Source of the DNA: PCC-6802 sp943367755
GTDB taxonomy: Bacteria > Cyanobacteriota > Cyanobacteriia > Pseudanabaenales > Pseudanabaenaceae
Length of the DNA: 64,000 bases
Direction: 5' to 3'
Assembly (NCBI GenBank): GCA_943367755.1
Contig: CALRKB020000002.1
Location: 124,001-188,000, forward strand
Shown piece after piece: positions 25,955-33,219 of the stretch; within the stretch, counting starts at the first letter, position 1; every line of letters begins with the position of its first letter. Made by a program: the position numbers and the translations under genes. Under the pieces are notes generated by a model. That model did not search any database. It was not told where the DNA came from and saw only the letters and a program-made list of their open reading frames with translations.

Positions 25955-27190
25955 TCAGGAATTTGCCAATACGTCTTCTTGATACCAATTTTCTGGCCAC
26001 TGAATGCGATCGCTTCTAAAAGTAAGCGGATCGTCCGAATTGAGCGCTGTTGAAGTCGGTTCAGCGATCATCTCAAATACTCCATTATCAAAGGGTAGCC
26101 CAGGAGCCTTAGTTTTCAGAACAACTCGCTCGCGAATCCCCTGGCTGGCTTGGGTTAGTGCCCGATGATGACAGTAGGGATTATTTCCCCGGCGATCGAA
26201 GAAAACATGAGAAGTCCAGGTGCATCCACCCCGGCAAAGCTTTGCAAATTCACAGGTTTCACAAAAACCCCAAAGGTGATCGGTCCCAGCACCAATGTTG
26301 AACCGCAGTTCAGCAGAATTTTCTACAATTTCGCGTAACGTGCGATCGCGCACATTACCACCTGTATAAGCATCTGTAGGCAGCGACGGACATCCCTTAA
26401 TTGTACCATCTGCTTCGATCCCTAAAGTTGAAAGACCTGCTGCGCATCCCTGCCAAAATCCCCAGGCATCACCGCGACCGCGCAACAACCTCTCGTAGGG
26501 GCCGTAGTAGCCAATGTTATTTCCAGGCTGAAGCGAAAGGCCATCATTTTTAGCTTTTTTAGCTATTTCGGCCAGCATGGGATAAAGGTCTAAAAGTTCA
26601 TAGGGTTGAAGCAGCATTACAGAATTATCCACGGCATTTCCCATCGGAACCGTGAGTTGAATTTGCCATGCCTTTGCTCCAGCCTCAAGAATTCTCTCAT
26701 AAACAAGTGGTAGTTCTGGAGCAGAATAGCGATTGATTTGGGTATTACAGCCAAAGAATATCCCCACTTCGCGAAAATGTCCCATTGTGCGAAAGCAGGA
26801 AGCCCAAGAGCCAATGCGACCGCGTAGGCGATCGTGAGTATCTTCTAGTCCGTCTACGGAGATTGAAACGGCAGAAATTCCAGCATCTTTCATGCGTCGA
26901 GCCATGTCTAGAGAAATTCCAAATCCTCCAGTGGTCATACTACAAACTATTCCAGCTTGCGAAATAGCTTGAGCAATTTCTAACCAGTCAGGACGCATAA
27001 AGGCTTCACCACCAATAATCGTCACTTCCGTAATGCCAATTTCAGACATTTGTCGGACGAGATCTAGGGCTTCGGATGTAGTCAGCTCTTCATTGCGGGC
27101 ATATCCTGCTCTTGAGCCACAATGCTGGCAGGCCAGATTGCAATTTAAGGTGATTTCCCAGACCGCATAGCTTGTCCTTCTATATGACAT
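25955..27190 (-). CDS. Radical SAM/SPASM peptide maturase, probable splicease (PlpX-like)
   Basis: A 411-residue enzyme. The SAM cluster motif C17-x3-C21-x2-C24 ('CNLACQHC'), the GGE motif 'IIGGEAFMRP' and 'SVDGLEDTHDRLRG' mark the radical SAM core. A C-terminal SPASM region with many Cys ('QGCAAGLSTLG', 'IKGCPSLP', 'CETCEFAKLCRGGC', 'NPYCHHRA', about 245-360) would hold auxiliary Fe-S clusters. It is of the Nif11-class peptide maturase type. Its neighbour encodes a Nif11-leader precursor with two XYG motifs, the recognition site of the Pleurocapsa PlpX splicease, which cuts out tyramine and leaves an alpha-keto-beta-amino acid. I therefore infer splicease activity. Without alignment to PlpX another Nif11-class chemistry such as epimerisation cannot be excluded. 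Confidence 0.8.
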   Translation of the reverse strand: MSYRRTSYAVWEITLNCNLACQHCGSRAGYARNEELTTSEALDLVRQMSEIGITEVTIIGGEAFMRPDWLEIAQAISQAGIVCSMTTGGFGISLDMARRMKDAGISAVSISVDGLEDTHDRLRGRIGSWASCFRTMGHFREVGIFFGCNTQINRYSAPELPLVYERILEAGAKAWQIQLTVPMGNAVDNSVMLLQPYELLDLYPMLAEIAKKAKNDGLSLQPGNNIGYYGPYERLLRGRGDAWGFWQGCAAGLSTLGIEADGTIKGCPSLPTDAYTGGNVRDRTLREIVENSAELRFNIGAGTDHLWGFCETCEFAKLCRGGCTWTSHVFFDRRGNNPYCHHRALTQASQGIRERVVLKTKAPGLPFDNGVFEMIAEPTSTALNSDDPLTFRSDRIQWPENWYQEDVLANS

Positions 27191-27241
27191 TTAGATCGTC
27201 CCACTTTACATGTGAATACAAATAACCATGTGATGAGAAAA

Positions 27242-27291
27242 GCCCATGCTGAACGCAACAAAATAAAAAATTTGAGGTGTTTGGCATGGGC
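27242..27291 (-). terminator. Stem-loop with U-run between Nif11 precursor and radical SAM gene
   Basis: Read on the minus strand, GCCCATGC and GCATGGGC (plus coordinates 27284-27291 and 27242-27249) pair around a 34-nt loop and are followed by TTTTCT. This is a weak intrinsic terminator, placed to let most transcripts stop after the precursor and some reach the enzyme gene, a common RiPP dosage arrangement. Confidence 0.45.
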
Positions 27292-27305
27292 GATCGCAAG
27301 CGCCA

Positions 27306-27671
27306 CTAATTAAGCATGTCGCCAATGACGACGCCGTAAAGAGGCTGAGGGCTAATTGGTTTGATAGGTCTAGGCCAAGGCCACCAGATTACTCCATACA
27401 TTGGTTGAAGAATTGGAGCCTTACCCATATAACCTCCAAAAACGCCAGCAAGTTCTTCCTCACTAACATCTGTGAACTCGCCCTTCTGTTGGGCGCTCAT
27501 CAATTCGATCGCCCCAGACTCAAACGATTCGGTTGTAAATGAATACCCTTGCTCAGCTAAAAACTCAGTTCTTTTAGAGGTTTCAGTCTGTTCGAGAGTA
27601 GTGCGAAAGTCATTGTCTTTAATCAATCTCACAATAAATTCTTTGAACTTGTTGAATATATTCTCTGACAT
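27306..27671 (-). CDS. Nif11-leader RiPP precursor with two XYG splice motifs
   Basis: A 121-residue precursor, SD GAGGAA upstream of ATG 27671. The leader (1-80) is Nif11-type ('FKEFIVRLIKDNDFRTTLEQ', 'KRTEFLAEQGYSFT') and ends 'EEELAGVFGG', a double-glycine cut site. The 41-residue core holds two near-repeats, 'QPMYGVI' (M91-Y92-G93) and 'QPLYGVV' (L111-Y112-G113), separated by the Trp/Pro-rich 'WWPWPRPIKPISP'. XYG is the motif recognised by plp-type spliceases, so two tyramine excisions and two alpha-keto-beta-amino acid residues are predicted. The core has eight Pro, one Ser and no Thr or Cys, so dehydratase chemistry is not the obvious fate of this peptide. The adjacent radical SAM gene is its likely partner; C39 export is inferred. 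Confidence 0.85.
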   Translation of the reverse strand: MSENIFNKFKEFIVRLIKDNDFRTTLEQTETSKRTEFLAEQGYSFTTESFESGAIELMSAQQKGEFTDVSEEELAGVFGGYMGKAPILQPMYGVIWWPWPRPIKPISPQPLYGVVIGDMLN

Positions 27672-28016
27672 GATTTCCTCGCAGTTATTAATTTCAGAAG
27701 GACATAAGATATAGCTATTAACTGTTGGGCTGGAATATTGACAGAGAAGACATCTCTGGCAAAATCTCTTCTCAGATGAGGTGTCCTAACATTGGCGTTA
27801 TTAACTATAATTTAAACTAGATCCTAATCTCTCTCATAATGTATCTCTCAGAATCATAAACTGTCAAGACAAATTGATTCACTGCGATCTAAATTTGACC
27901 TATGGGCTATAGTAAATTCCAGAAGTCAGACTACAGATATCTTGACGTAGGTGCAAACGCCGGTTCGCTTATTTCTTAGTTATTTAAGCTAAGGTATGAC
28001 AGATACAACTATCTAT
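27672..28016 (-). other. 345-bp spacer upstream of the Nif11 precursor
   Basis: AT-rich, with no ORF I trust. It separates the Nif11 precursor/radical SAM pair from the upstream parvulin gene, long enough for an independent promoter. Imperfect inverted repeats around 27745-27790 (AGAAGACATCT and AGATGAGG) might be regulatory. No clear -10/-35 pair could be fixed. Confidence 0.4.
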
Positions 28017-28784
28017 TCATTTCCCTAAACTGATATTTCTTAGCCAAGTCTTAAAGAGAGATTCTAAAACTTCAGCTCTGACCGATTCACTAAGTTCGGC
28101 TGGATACCATTTTTCGATTTTCAAGATGTGATATCCTAGCTTGGTTTGGATGGGGCCAATAACTTCGCCTTCTTTCAACTCGGTAATAGCCTGCTTAATT
28201 TCAGGCAATAGCTCGGCCAAAAATTTAATCCCAGCAAATCCGCCATTTTCTTTTGACTGTTTGCCCTTTGAGTGTTCAATTGCCGTAGCACAAAAAGAGG
28301 CATTTTCTTTTTGAATTGCATGAGCAATTTGTAAAGCATCAGTCAAATTCGCTACCAACACCTGGGACAGTGCGACACGTTTGTAGTCATTGCGGTTGTT
28401 TAGATAATGAGAGTCAACAATATCTCCAAATTGCTGATCTTTCAACTTATTTGTGAGTAGCGCTATTCTCACACCTTGAGTCCAATCTTCCAGCGTAATT
28501 CGATTTTGTTGGAGCCAATTTAAAGTTTCAGAAGTTCCTAGCAGTTTGTGCTTTTGGCGAAATGCATCTCCAGCGCTTTGCAATTCCTCGTCGGAAACCT
28601 TTATGCCTAGCTGGTCACAAATATCTAAAATTAGCGCATCTTGTTCGGCTAGAGCGGAAAATTCAGCTATTTTATGAGAATAATTGAGGTAGGCTATTAC
28701 TTCCTCATTTGTTGCTGGAGCAATTTCCGATAATCTTAATTTTTGAGCTGTATCAAACTCATTTTTTTCTAAAGTTTCTGTCAC
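28017..28784 (-). CDS. Parvulin-type (PpiC) peptidyl-prolyl isomerase, RiPP-associated
   Basis: A 255-residue protein. SurA-like helical N-terminal part (about 25-125, 'AYLNYSHKIAEFSALAEQDAL', 'LNWLQQNRITLEDWTQGV') and a clear PpiC domain (about 130-235; 'YKRVALSQVLVAN', 'ENGGFAGIKFLAELLPEI', 'LKEGEVIGPIQTKLGYHILKI'). No signal peptide. This is a better-preserved parvulin than the one in the plus arm. It follows the aldo/keto-reductase-like gene by 46 bp on the minus strand and precedes the Pro-rich Nif11 precursor. A role in setting Pro isomers in the precursor core is a reasonable guess; general chaperoning is the alternative. Confidence 0.85.
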   Translation of the reverse strand: MTETLEKNEFDTAQKLRLSEIAPATNEEVIAYLNYSHKIAEFSALAEQDALILDICDQLGIKVSDEELQSAGDAFRQKHKLLGTSETLNWLQQNRITLEDWTQGVRIALLTNKLKDQQFGDIVDSHYLNNRNDYKRVALSQVLVANLTDALQIAHAIQKENASFCATAIEHSKGKQSKENGGFAGIKFLAELLPEIKQAITELKEGEVIGPIQTKLGYHILKIEKWYPAELSESVRAEVLESLFKTWLRNISLGK

Positions 28785-28830
28785 TCTTGAGGTCTCCTTT
28801 AAAGATCAATCATTGAACCTATACTCTTGT

Positions 28831-29844
28831 TTAGCAACGGTGAAGCAATTTTTCGCTGGGAACTTCCGAAATTGCCAACTTTTTTCGATGTAGATCGCCG
28901 TATATGTTGAGGTATTCAATTTCCTCACGGGTAAGCTTACCCTGATTGACTCCAGCGATCGCGGCATCAATTTCTTCTTGTGTCCTCAAACCTGTCAAGC
29001 AGACATCTACGCAGTTTTGGGTTAGTGAATAGCGATATAAGTCTGGCACTGAAGGCTGCCAGCAGTTTTTAGGCAGCCCAGAGGGCACATCCCACAGTGG
29101 CCCTGTGTGCGAACCAGTAGACTTAAAGGTTACAATTCCTGGTCGTTTTGGATCTTGCGGGCTCATCTGATTGAATACCTTACTTTGGACAGTGCGATGC
29201 GCGGCATTATGTCTAACCATTACAACATCTAGTAGGTCGTTCTGAGACCACTGTTGAGCCAGATTAACATCGTGGAAAGATGCTCCTATATAGCGAACAG
29301 CACCCATTTTCTTCAGGCGTTCGGAGGTGCCAAACACTTTTTCAATCGTGCGTTGATATACTGAATTAGCGCCTTTCATATCTGGCGCAATCTGCAAGCA
29401 ATCCTGTAAAAGCGAGCCATCATTGGAACCAATCCAACCCCAAAATAATACATCTATATAGTCAATCCCCAATTCTGAGAATTGATCGAATAGAGCAGTT
29501 AGAGCCATTTCAGCACTCTTAATGTATGTCACAGTTGCAAGTACTACTTTCTCACGCACTGACGAACCACGACCGCATAATTGGCGCAACGCTCCTGTCA
29601 TCGAGCTATATATGTGGTGGTGAAGATCGCTAGAGTAGAAAAAGTAGTTAATCCCTCGATCGAAGGCATAAAGGGTATCCTGGCTAGAGATGCCTCCGCC
29701 ACCACCTAAACCAAGACAGCTAGCTGTCAAATCAGTTCGTCCAAGCTTGCGATAAAACGGCAGATCGGTATCGGTCGATGTTGTTTTATTATCAACTTCG
29801 CTTATTGAGATTTCTGGAAGAGGAGCAAGATCGATTAGTTTCAT
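28831..29844 (-). CDS. Aldo/keto-reductase-like protein lacking the catalytic tetrad
   Basis: A 337-residue AKR-fold protein. The fold is recognisable from 'LGRTDLTASCLGLGGGGG', 'GIDYIDVLFWGW', 'RLKKMGAVRYIGASFHD', 'NDLLDVVMVRHNAAHR' and 'VDVCLTGLRTQEEIDAAI'. The tetrad positions are changed: the usual 'G-I-N-x-F-D-T-A-x-x-Y-G' reads 'GINYFFYSSDLHHH' (Asp and Tyr lost), 'T-K' after 'REKVVLAT' reads 'VTY' (Lys lost), and the His of 'D-L-x-x-x-H' is Trp in 'VLFWGW'. Classical carbonyl reduction is therefore doubtful. It starts 4 bp after the HopA1 gene, so it is translationally linked to the kinase/HopA1 pair. It may bind peptide, reduce a dehydro residue by another mechanism, or act as a scaffold. 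Confidence 0.75.
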   Translation of the reverse strand: MKLIDLAPLPEISISEVDNKTTSTDTDLPFYRKLGRTDLTASCLGLGGGGGISSQDTLYAFDRGINYFFYSSDLHHHIYSSMTGALRQLCGRGSSVREKVVLATVTYIKSAEMALTALFDQFSELGIDYIDVLFWGWIGSNDGSLLQDCLQIAPDMKGANSVYQRTIEKVFGTSERLKKMGAVRYIGASFHDVNLAQQWSQNDLLDVVMVRHNAAHRTVQSKVFNQMSPQDPKRPGIVTFKSTGSHTGPLWDVPSGLPKNCWQPSVPDLYRYSLTQNCVDVCLTGLRTQEEIDAAIAGVNQGKLTREEIEYLNIYGDLHRKKLAISEVPSEKLLHRC

Positions 29845-29848
29845 ATCT

Positions 29849-30967
29849 CTAAAGTCTCTCTAAAGGCGCATAGATATCTTCGGAATTAGCATTGAGGTAT
29901 GCACGCTGCCAATCAATTCCCAACAAAGAAAAGTGATGTTGAATACACTCCATCCGATTTTTGGTAGATTCATCACCTTTCTGCCTAGCTTCTAACAGCC
30001 CATTAACAACAATTTGGCAGCGGTTAATCCCAAAACTTTCTATAGTAGAAAATTTGCTGTCTGGTTCTTCTGCTAGTGCCAGCCCAGGTGCAAGTTCTTT
30101 CGTAAATAGTGGGATTTCAGATCGAAAATGCGATCGCTGCTCCGCATAAATCTTATGCAGCACTTGCCTGACAGCCTCAAATTTGCTCCGCTCAAAATAC
30201 AGCACGCCTGAGTCATAGCGTATATACTCCGAGGGGTTGTAAAGAGCTTTGAATGTGAAGGAAATCTCGGCCTCATTCATTTGCTTTGTTAGGCATTCCA
30301 TCACAGCGATCGCACCTTCAGGACTTAAATTAAAATAAACTCTTACTATCTGATTTTGAGGAGTTAAACCTGTATTGCCGACCGCCATATAAAATCCATT
30401 TTGCACTAGATTTCGAGGCATTTTGATCGCTACCAACTCTCCTGACTCTGTGGACTCCTCGATGGATTGACCAGCATTTTTTAGGTGGCGATCGCGATTG
30501 ACATGTAAAGTTAAGCCCCCCTTTGTAACAATAAGCCAATCATCGCCTTCGCGATCTACTACCGTCCAATCCGGATCGAAGTAACCCTCTCCACTATTAC
30601 TCTTGTGCAGGCGCTCGTAAAAATCTAAATCTACGCCTAAGAAGGAATTATTTTCGAGATTTTGATGAAGTAAGCGATCGGTTGAATTTGCATCCTGTGC
30701 AAGGGAAGCCTTCATTGAACCGTTGTAATAAATGCCGTAGAGAAAATTTTGAAGTTGCAAACTCATGTATTTGTTTTGCAGATCCAAAGGCAATTGCTGA
30801 AAGCGTGCGATCGCCTCTACTGGAAGTTCCAACGGTTTGTAATTTGGATGGCAAATGCTGAAGTTAGGCTGGATTTGGATATTCTGGGCAATGTCTTGAA
30901 GAGATTTCAGTACTCGATCTGAGGCCGAAGTTGACAGGTGACTTTGAAGGGAATCTAGTACTTGCAT
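29849..30967 (-). CDS. HopA1-family protein, probable phospho-Ser/Thr lyase of RiPP dehydration
   Basis: A 372-residue protein. The C-terminal half matches the HopA1 effector pattern: 'IVRVYFNLSPEGAIAVMECL', 'ISFTFKALYNPSEYIRYDSG', 'VLYFERSKFEAVRQVL', 'IPLFTKELAPGLALAEEP' and 'SFGINRCQIVVNGLLEA'. Together with an APH-like kinase, HopA1 proteins form the dehydratase of class V lanthipeptides (LxmK/LxmY) and of thioamitides (TvaC/TvaD): the kinase phosphorylates Ser/Thr and HopA1 eliminates phosphate. The kinase gene lies 54 bp upstream on the same strand, and the reductase-like gene follows by 4 bp. Predicted substrates are the precursors at 32.7-33.2 kb. The assignment to HopA1 is good; the reaction here is inferred. 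Confidence 0.8.
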   Translation of the reverse strand: MQVLDSLQSHLSTSASDRVLKSLQDIAQNIQIQPNFSICHPNYKPLELPVEAIARFQQLPLDLQNKYMSLQLQNFLYGIYYNGSMKASLAQDANSTDRLLHQNLENNSFLGVDLDFYERLHKSNSGEGYFDPDWTVVDREGDDWLIVTKGGLTLHVNRDRHLKNAGQSIEESTESGELVAIKMPRNLVQNGFYMAVGNTGLTPQNQIVRVYFNLSPEGAIAVMECLTKQMNEAEISFTFKALYNPSEYIRYDSGVLYFERSKFEAVRQVLHKIYAEQRSHFRSEIPLFTKELAPGLALAEEPDSKFSTIESFGINRCQIVVNGLLEARQKGDESTKNRMECIQHHFSLLGIDWQRAYLNANSEDIYAPLERL

Positions 30968-31021
30968 TATAGATTTGGGTACGACTAAATTTACTTAAAT
31001 CAGTGACTTAAAACTAGAGAC

Positions 31022-32209
31022 TTAAACTAGTGAATGGTTGAGATTAGTGAGTTCAAATTCTGGCACTCCAAAAACAGTATCAACAGATTCTTTCGGTCGG
31101 GTTAACAAACTTTTGGCAACTTGAAGCATACAAATGCCAGTATTTCCGAAGGATTTTTGATACTGGAGCATTGCCTGAATTTGCTGAATCAAACCAAACC
31201 CAGCAAACTGAACAACTCGGATCAAGAAGTCAGGGCGTTGTTCTAAAATTTCTGGAAAGCTATTCAAATAGCCTCTTGTTAAAGCTGCAATAGAAGGTTG
31301 AAGTAAATCGAGTGGTATCATTGCTAGACGCAAAGATTCGTCGATACTGATGGATTTACTAATAACCAAACTGCCTATCCAGATTTGCAAATAGCTAGCA
31401 ATGAGCGTACCTAAATCAAATGCGGGGTCGCCCCAATTACTGCGTTCCCAATCAATTAGTCGAATGCAACTGTTATTTGATTGCTCTGGTTCTGTTTTGC
31501 TTAGAATACCTTCCCAATTGTTATGCAGCAGGATGTTATTCAGCTTGAGGTCATTGTGAGTTAGACAGCAGGGATAGCAATTAGTTGCCAGCTCAGATAG
31601 TGCTTGCCCAAGGCTATCGTAGCGCTGATATAGTGTAATGAACTTAATCCCATCTGAGGGAATTAAACCAAAAATTTCAGGCTCAATCCGTCCTAGGCCA
31701 AGATTAAGTATAGGATTAAGAGCAGTTTTACGATCTTCAGCTTCTTTATAAAAGAATTCCTGGTATTCCTGACGGTTTAAGGTAGCGCGATGAATTTTAG
31801 CAAGGCTAGCTCCGATCTCAGTAGCGATCGCTGGCGAAAAAAAATTATCCTTGGCATAAAAATCTGCTAAATCCAGATAATCATTGAGATAATTGAAGAC
31901 AATAATTGATGCATCTGCATTGAAGTGTAGTACTTCAGACAGCAATGGGCTGAGATGCCTGACTTCAGAAAATTGATTTATAAAATCGCGAACTCGCCAT
32001 TCATTAAAAAATTCGCCAAGCGCTTTCCCTTCTTGGTTATGGCGTTCTTGTTTAACCAGAATTTTATGTCCATCTGGCCAACTCAGTAACAAGTTGAAAT
32101 TCTTAGCAGCTTTTAGCTCAACCTGACTGCGATCTTCAGCATCTTGACTGCAGAGACCCTGTTCGAGTAAGTAGTCGAACACATTTTGAGTGCTTAACAG
32201 AAAATTCAT
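31022..32209 (-). CDS. APH-like phosphotransferase, probable RiPP Ser/Thr kinase (LxmK/TvaC-like)
   Basis: A 395-residue kinase-fold protein. Lys-containing beta-strand 'HKILVKQERHN', catalytic loop 'CLTHNDLKLNNILL' (H-N-D-x-x-x-N-N) and metal-binding 'IRLIDWERSNWGDPAFDLG' are all present, so it should be an active phosphotransferase of the aminoglycoside-phosphotransferase/choline-kinase superfamily. A helical C-terminal region (about 270-370) follows. The adjacent HopA1 gene defines the context: kinase plus HopA1 dehydrates Ser/Thr in class V lanthipeptides and thioamitides. It follows the small membrane protein gene and the two GG precursors on the same strand, so precursor phosphorylation is the likely role. 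Antibiotic resistance is less likely in this setting. Confidence 0.8.
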   Translation of the reverse strand: MNFLLSTQNVFDYLLEQGLCSQDAEDRSQVELKAAKNFNLLLSWPDGHKILVKQERHNQEGKALGEFFNEWRVRDFINQFSEVRHLSPLLSEVLHFNADASIIVFNYLNDYLDLADFYAKDNFFSPAIATEIGASLAKIHRATLNRQEYQEFFYKEAEDRKTALNPILNLGLGRIEPEIFGLIPSDGIKFITLYQRYDSLGQALSELATNCYPCCLTHNDLKLNNILLHNNWEGILSKTEPEQSNNSCIRLIDWERSNWGDPAFDLGTLIASYLQIWIGSLVISKSISIDESLRLAMIPLDLLQPSIAALTRGYLNSFPEILEQRPDFLIRVVQFAGFGLIQQIQAMLQYQKSFGNTGICMLQVAKSLLTRPKESVDTVFGVPEFELTNLNHSLV

Positions 32210-32271
32210 AGCCGATTCAGTTTATTGTTTTTTCGCTACAGAAACCTTAAAAGTTGAGATCTTCTAATTGC

Positions 32272-32526
32272 TTAATTTCTTGCGTAATCCTTAACTACCT
32301 GATAAACAGATAAGCCAATAAATGCTAGAAAAAACATCCAAGTGAACGTTACTTCGGGTCTAAATAGGTGAGTTATACTATCCATGCCTACTTTCTCAAC
32401 CAGAAGAATAGTTATACCGAAAGAAATCCAAGCACCAGCCGCTACGAAATTAGTAGCAATTGCGAACGAAATGCCGAGTGCTATAGCTGCGATCGCTACT
32501 GGACGCAAAGAGCTAATTTCAATCAT
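32272..32526 (-). CDS. Small two-helix membrane protein, possible immunity protein
   Basis: An 84-residue protein with two to three hydrophobic segments ('VAIAAIALGISFAIA', 'GAWISFGITILLV', 'FTWMFFLAFIGLSVYQVV'). No family recognised. It lies between the two GG precursors and the kinase gene on the same strand; in bacteriocin operons such small membrane proteins are often self-protection factors. The frame is intact, and the composition is that of a real membrane protein. Function is inference from position. Confidence 0.6.
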   Translation of the reverse strand: MIEISSLRPVAIAAIALGISFAIATNFVAAGAWISFGITILLVEKVGMDSITHLFRPEVTFTWMFFLAFIGLSVYQVVKDYARN

Positions 32527-32719
32527 TTTAATTACACTTAGTTAATATTTTGTGCTGACGAAATCTATGGAAAATTGTTCGATATTTCTATCTTCTATTT
32601 CTTTGGCAAGCAGAAGTGACAAAAAACATTTGCCACTCCCACTATACCAAAATAAACCCTTGCAAGAGATGTGTTAAAAATCACCTAAACCAGGAAGAAA
32701 GTTGTAAGCATGTAGAAGC

Positions 32720-32932
32720 TTAGAACCATTTATTCATGATTTCAGCGCCGATTTTCCCAATGTTGTAGCTGAGCACAAAAGCGCTGCCAACGGCAAGAGT
32801 ATATACTACTGGAGTGAATCCACCTGTAGTAATGTCTAGCTCATCAGAGGTTAGCTCGTTCAAGTAGTTTTCTTCATCGGAGAATAGGTTCGATCCTACT
32901 ACTTTGAGATCTTGGATGTTAATTGTTGCCAT
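32720..32932 (-). CDS. Double-glycine RiPP precursor B
   Basis: A 70-residue peptide: a 38-residue leader ('MATINIQDLKVVGSNLFSDE' to 'DITTGG') and a 32-residue core starting 'FTPVVYTLAVGSAFVLSYN' and ending 'GAEIMNKWF'. The leader is the same length as that of precursor C and identical at about 17 of 38 positions, both closing on GG for C39 cleavage. The core is very hydrophobic with four Ser/Thr and no Cys, so dehydration would yield Dha/Dhb without thioether rings. It lies at the head of the operon that encodes the kinase and HopA1 proteins. A membrane-active bacteriocin is the best guess. Confidence 0.75.
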   Translation of the reverse strand: MATINIQDLKVVGSNLFSDEENYLNELTSDELDITTGGFTPVVYTLAVGSAFVLSYNIGKIGAEIMNKWF

Positions 32933-33003
32933 GATGTAAATCTTTAAGTTGATAATGAGTGTTGTTAGTGTATCGATGCTGTAACTTCAGTAACTTTGGC
33001 TGA

Positions 33004-33219
33004 TTACTTGCGGTTAACCGTATATCCGATTGACAAACCAGCAGCACTAGCGCCAACAAACCACCAGGAGTTGATTGCCACTGTGTAAATAATAATTGGG
33101 GATAGTCCACCATTAACACCACCAACTTCATTTTCCGTTAGTACATCCATGAAGCTTTCTGAATCAGAAAAGAATGCAGAACCAGCAGGACGTAGCTCAG
33201 CAATAGTAATAGTAGCCAT
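33004..33219 (-). CDS. Double-glycine RiPP precursor C
   Basis: A 71-residue peptide from ATG 33219, which has GGAG 9 nt upstream; an in-frame TTG five codons earlier overlaps the SD and is rejected. The 38-residue leader 'MATITIAELRPAGSAFFSDS' ends 'GGVNGG'. The 33-residue core starts 'LSPIIIYTVAINSWWFVGA' and ends 'SIGYTVNRK', with six Ser/Thr, no Cys, and two adjacent Trp. It is the first gene of the minus arm and lies 70 bp before precursor B. Three related palindromes upstream (33305-33527) suggest controlled expression. Likely substrate of the kinase/HopA1 pair. Confidence 0.75.
   Translation of the reverse strand: MATITIAELRPAGSAFFSDSESFMDVLTENEVGGVNGGLSPIIIYTVAINSWWFVGASAAGLSIGYTVNRK

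Noticed and set aside
31022..32209. Aminoglycoside resistance gene
   Set aside because: APH fold is present, but the HopA1 neighbour and precursors point to a RiPP kinase.
32919..33131. 70-codon minus ORF between precursors B and C
   Set aside because: Out-of-frame shadow of precursor C and the spacer; no leader features.
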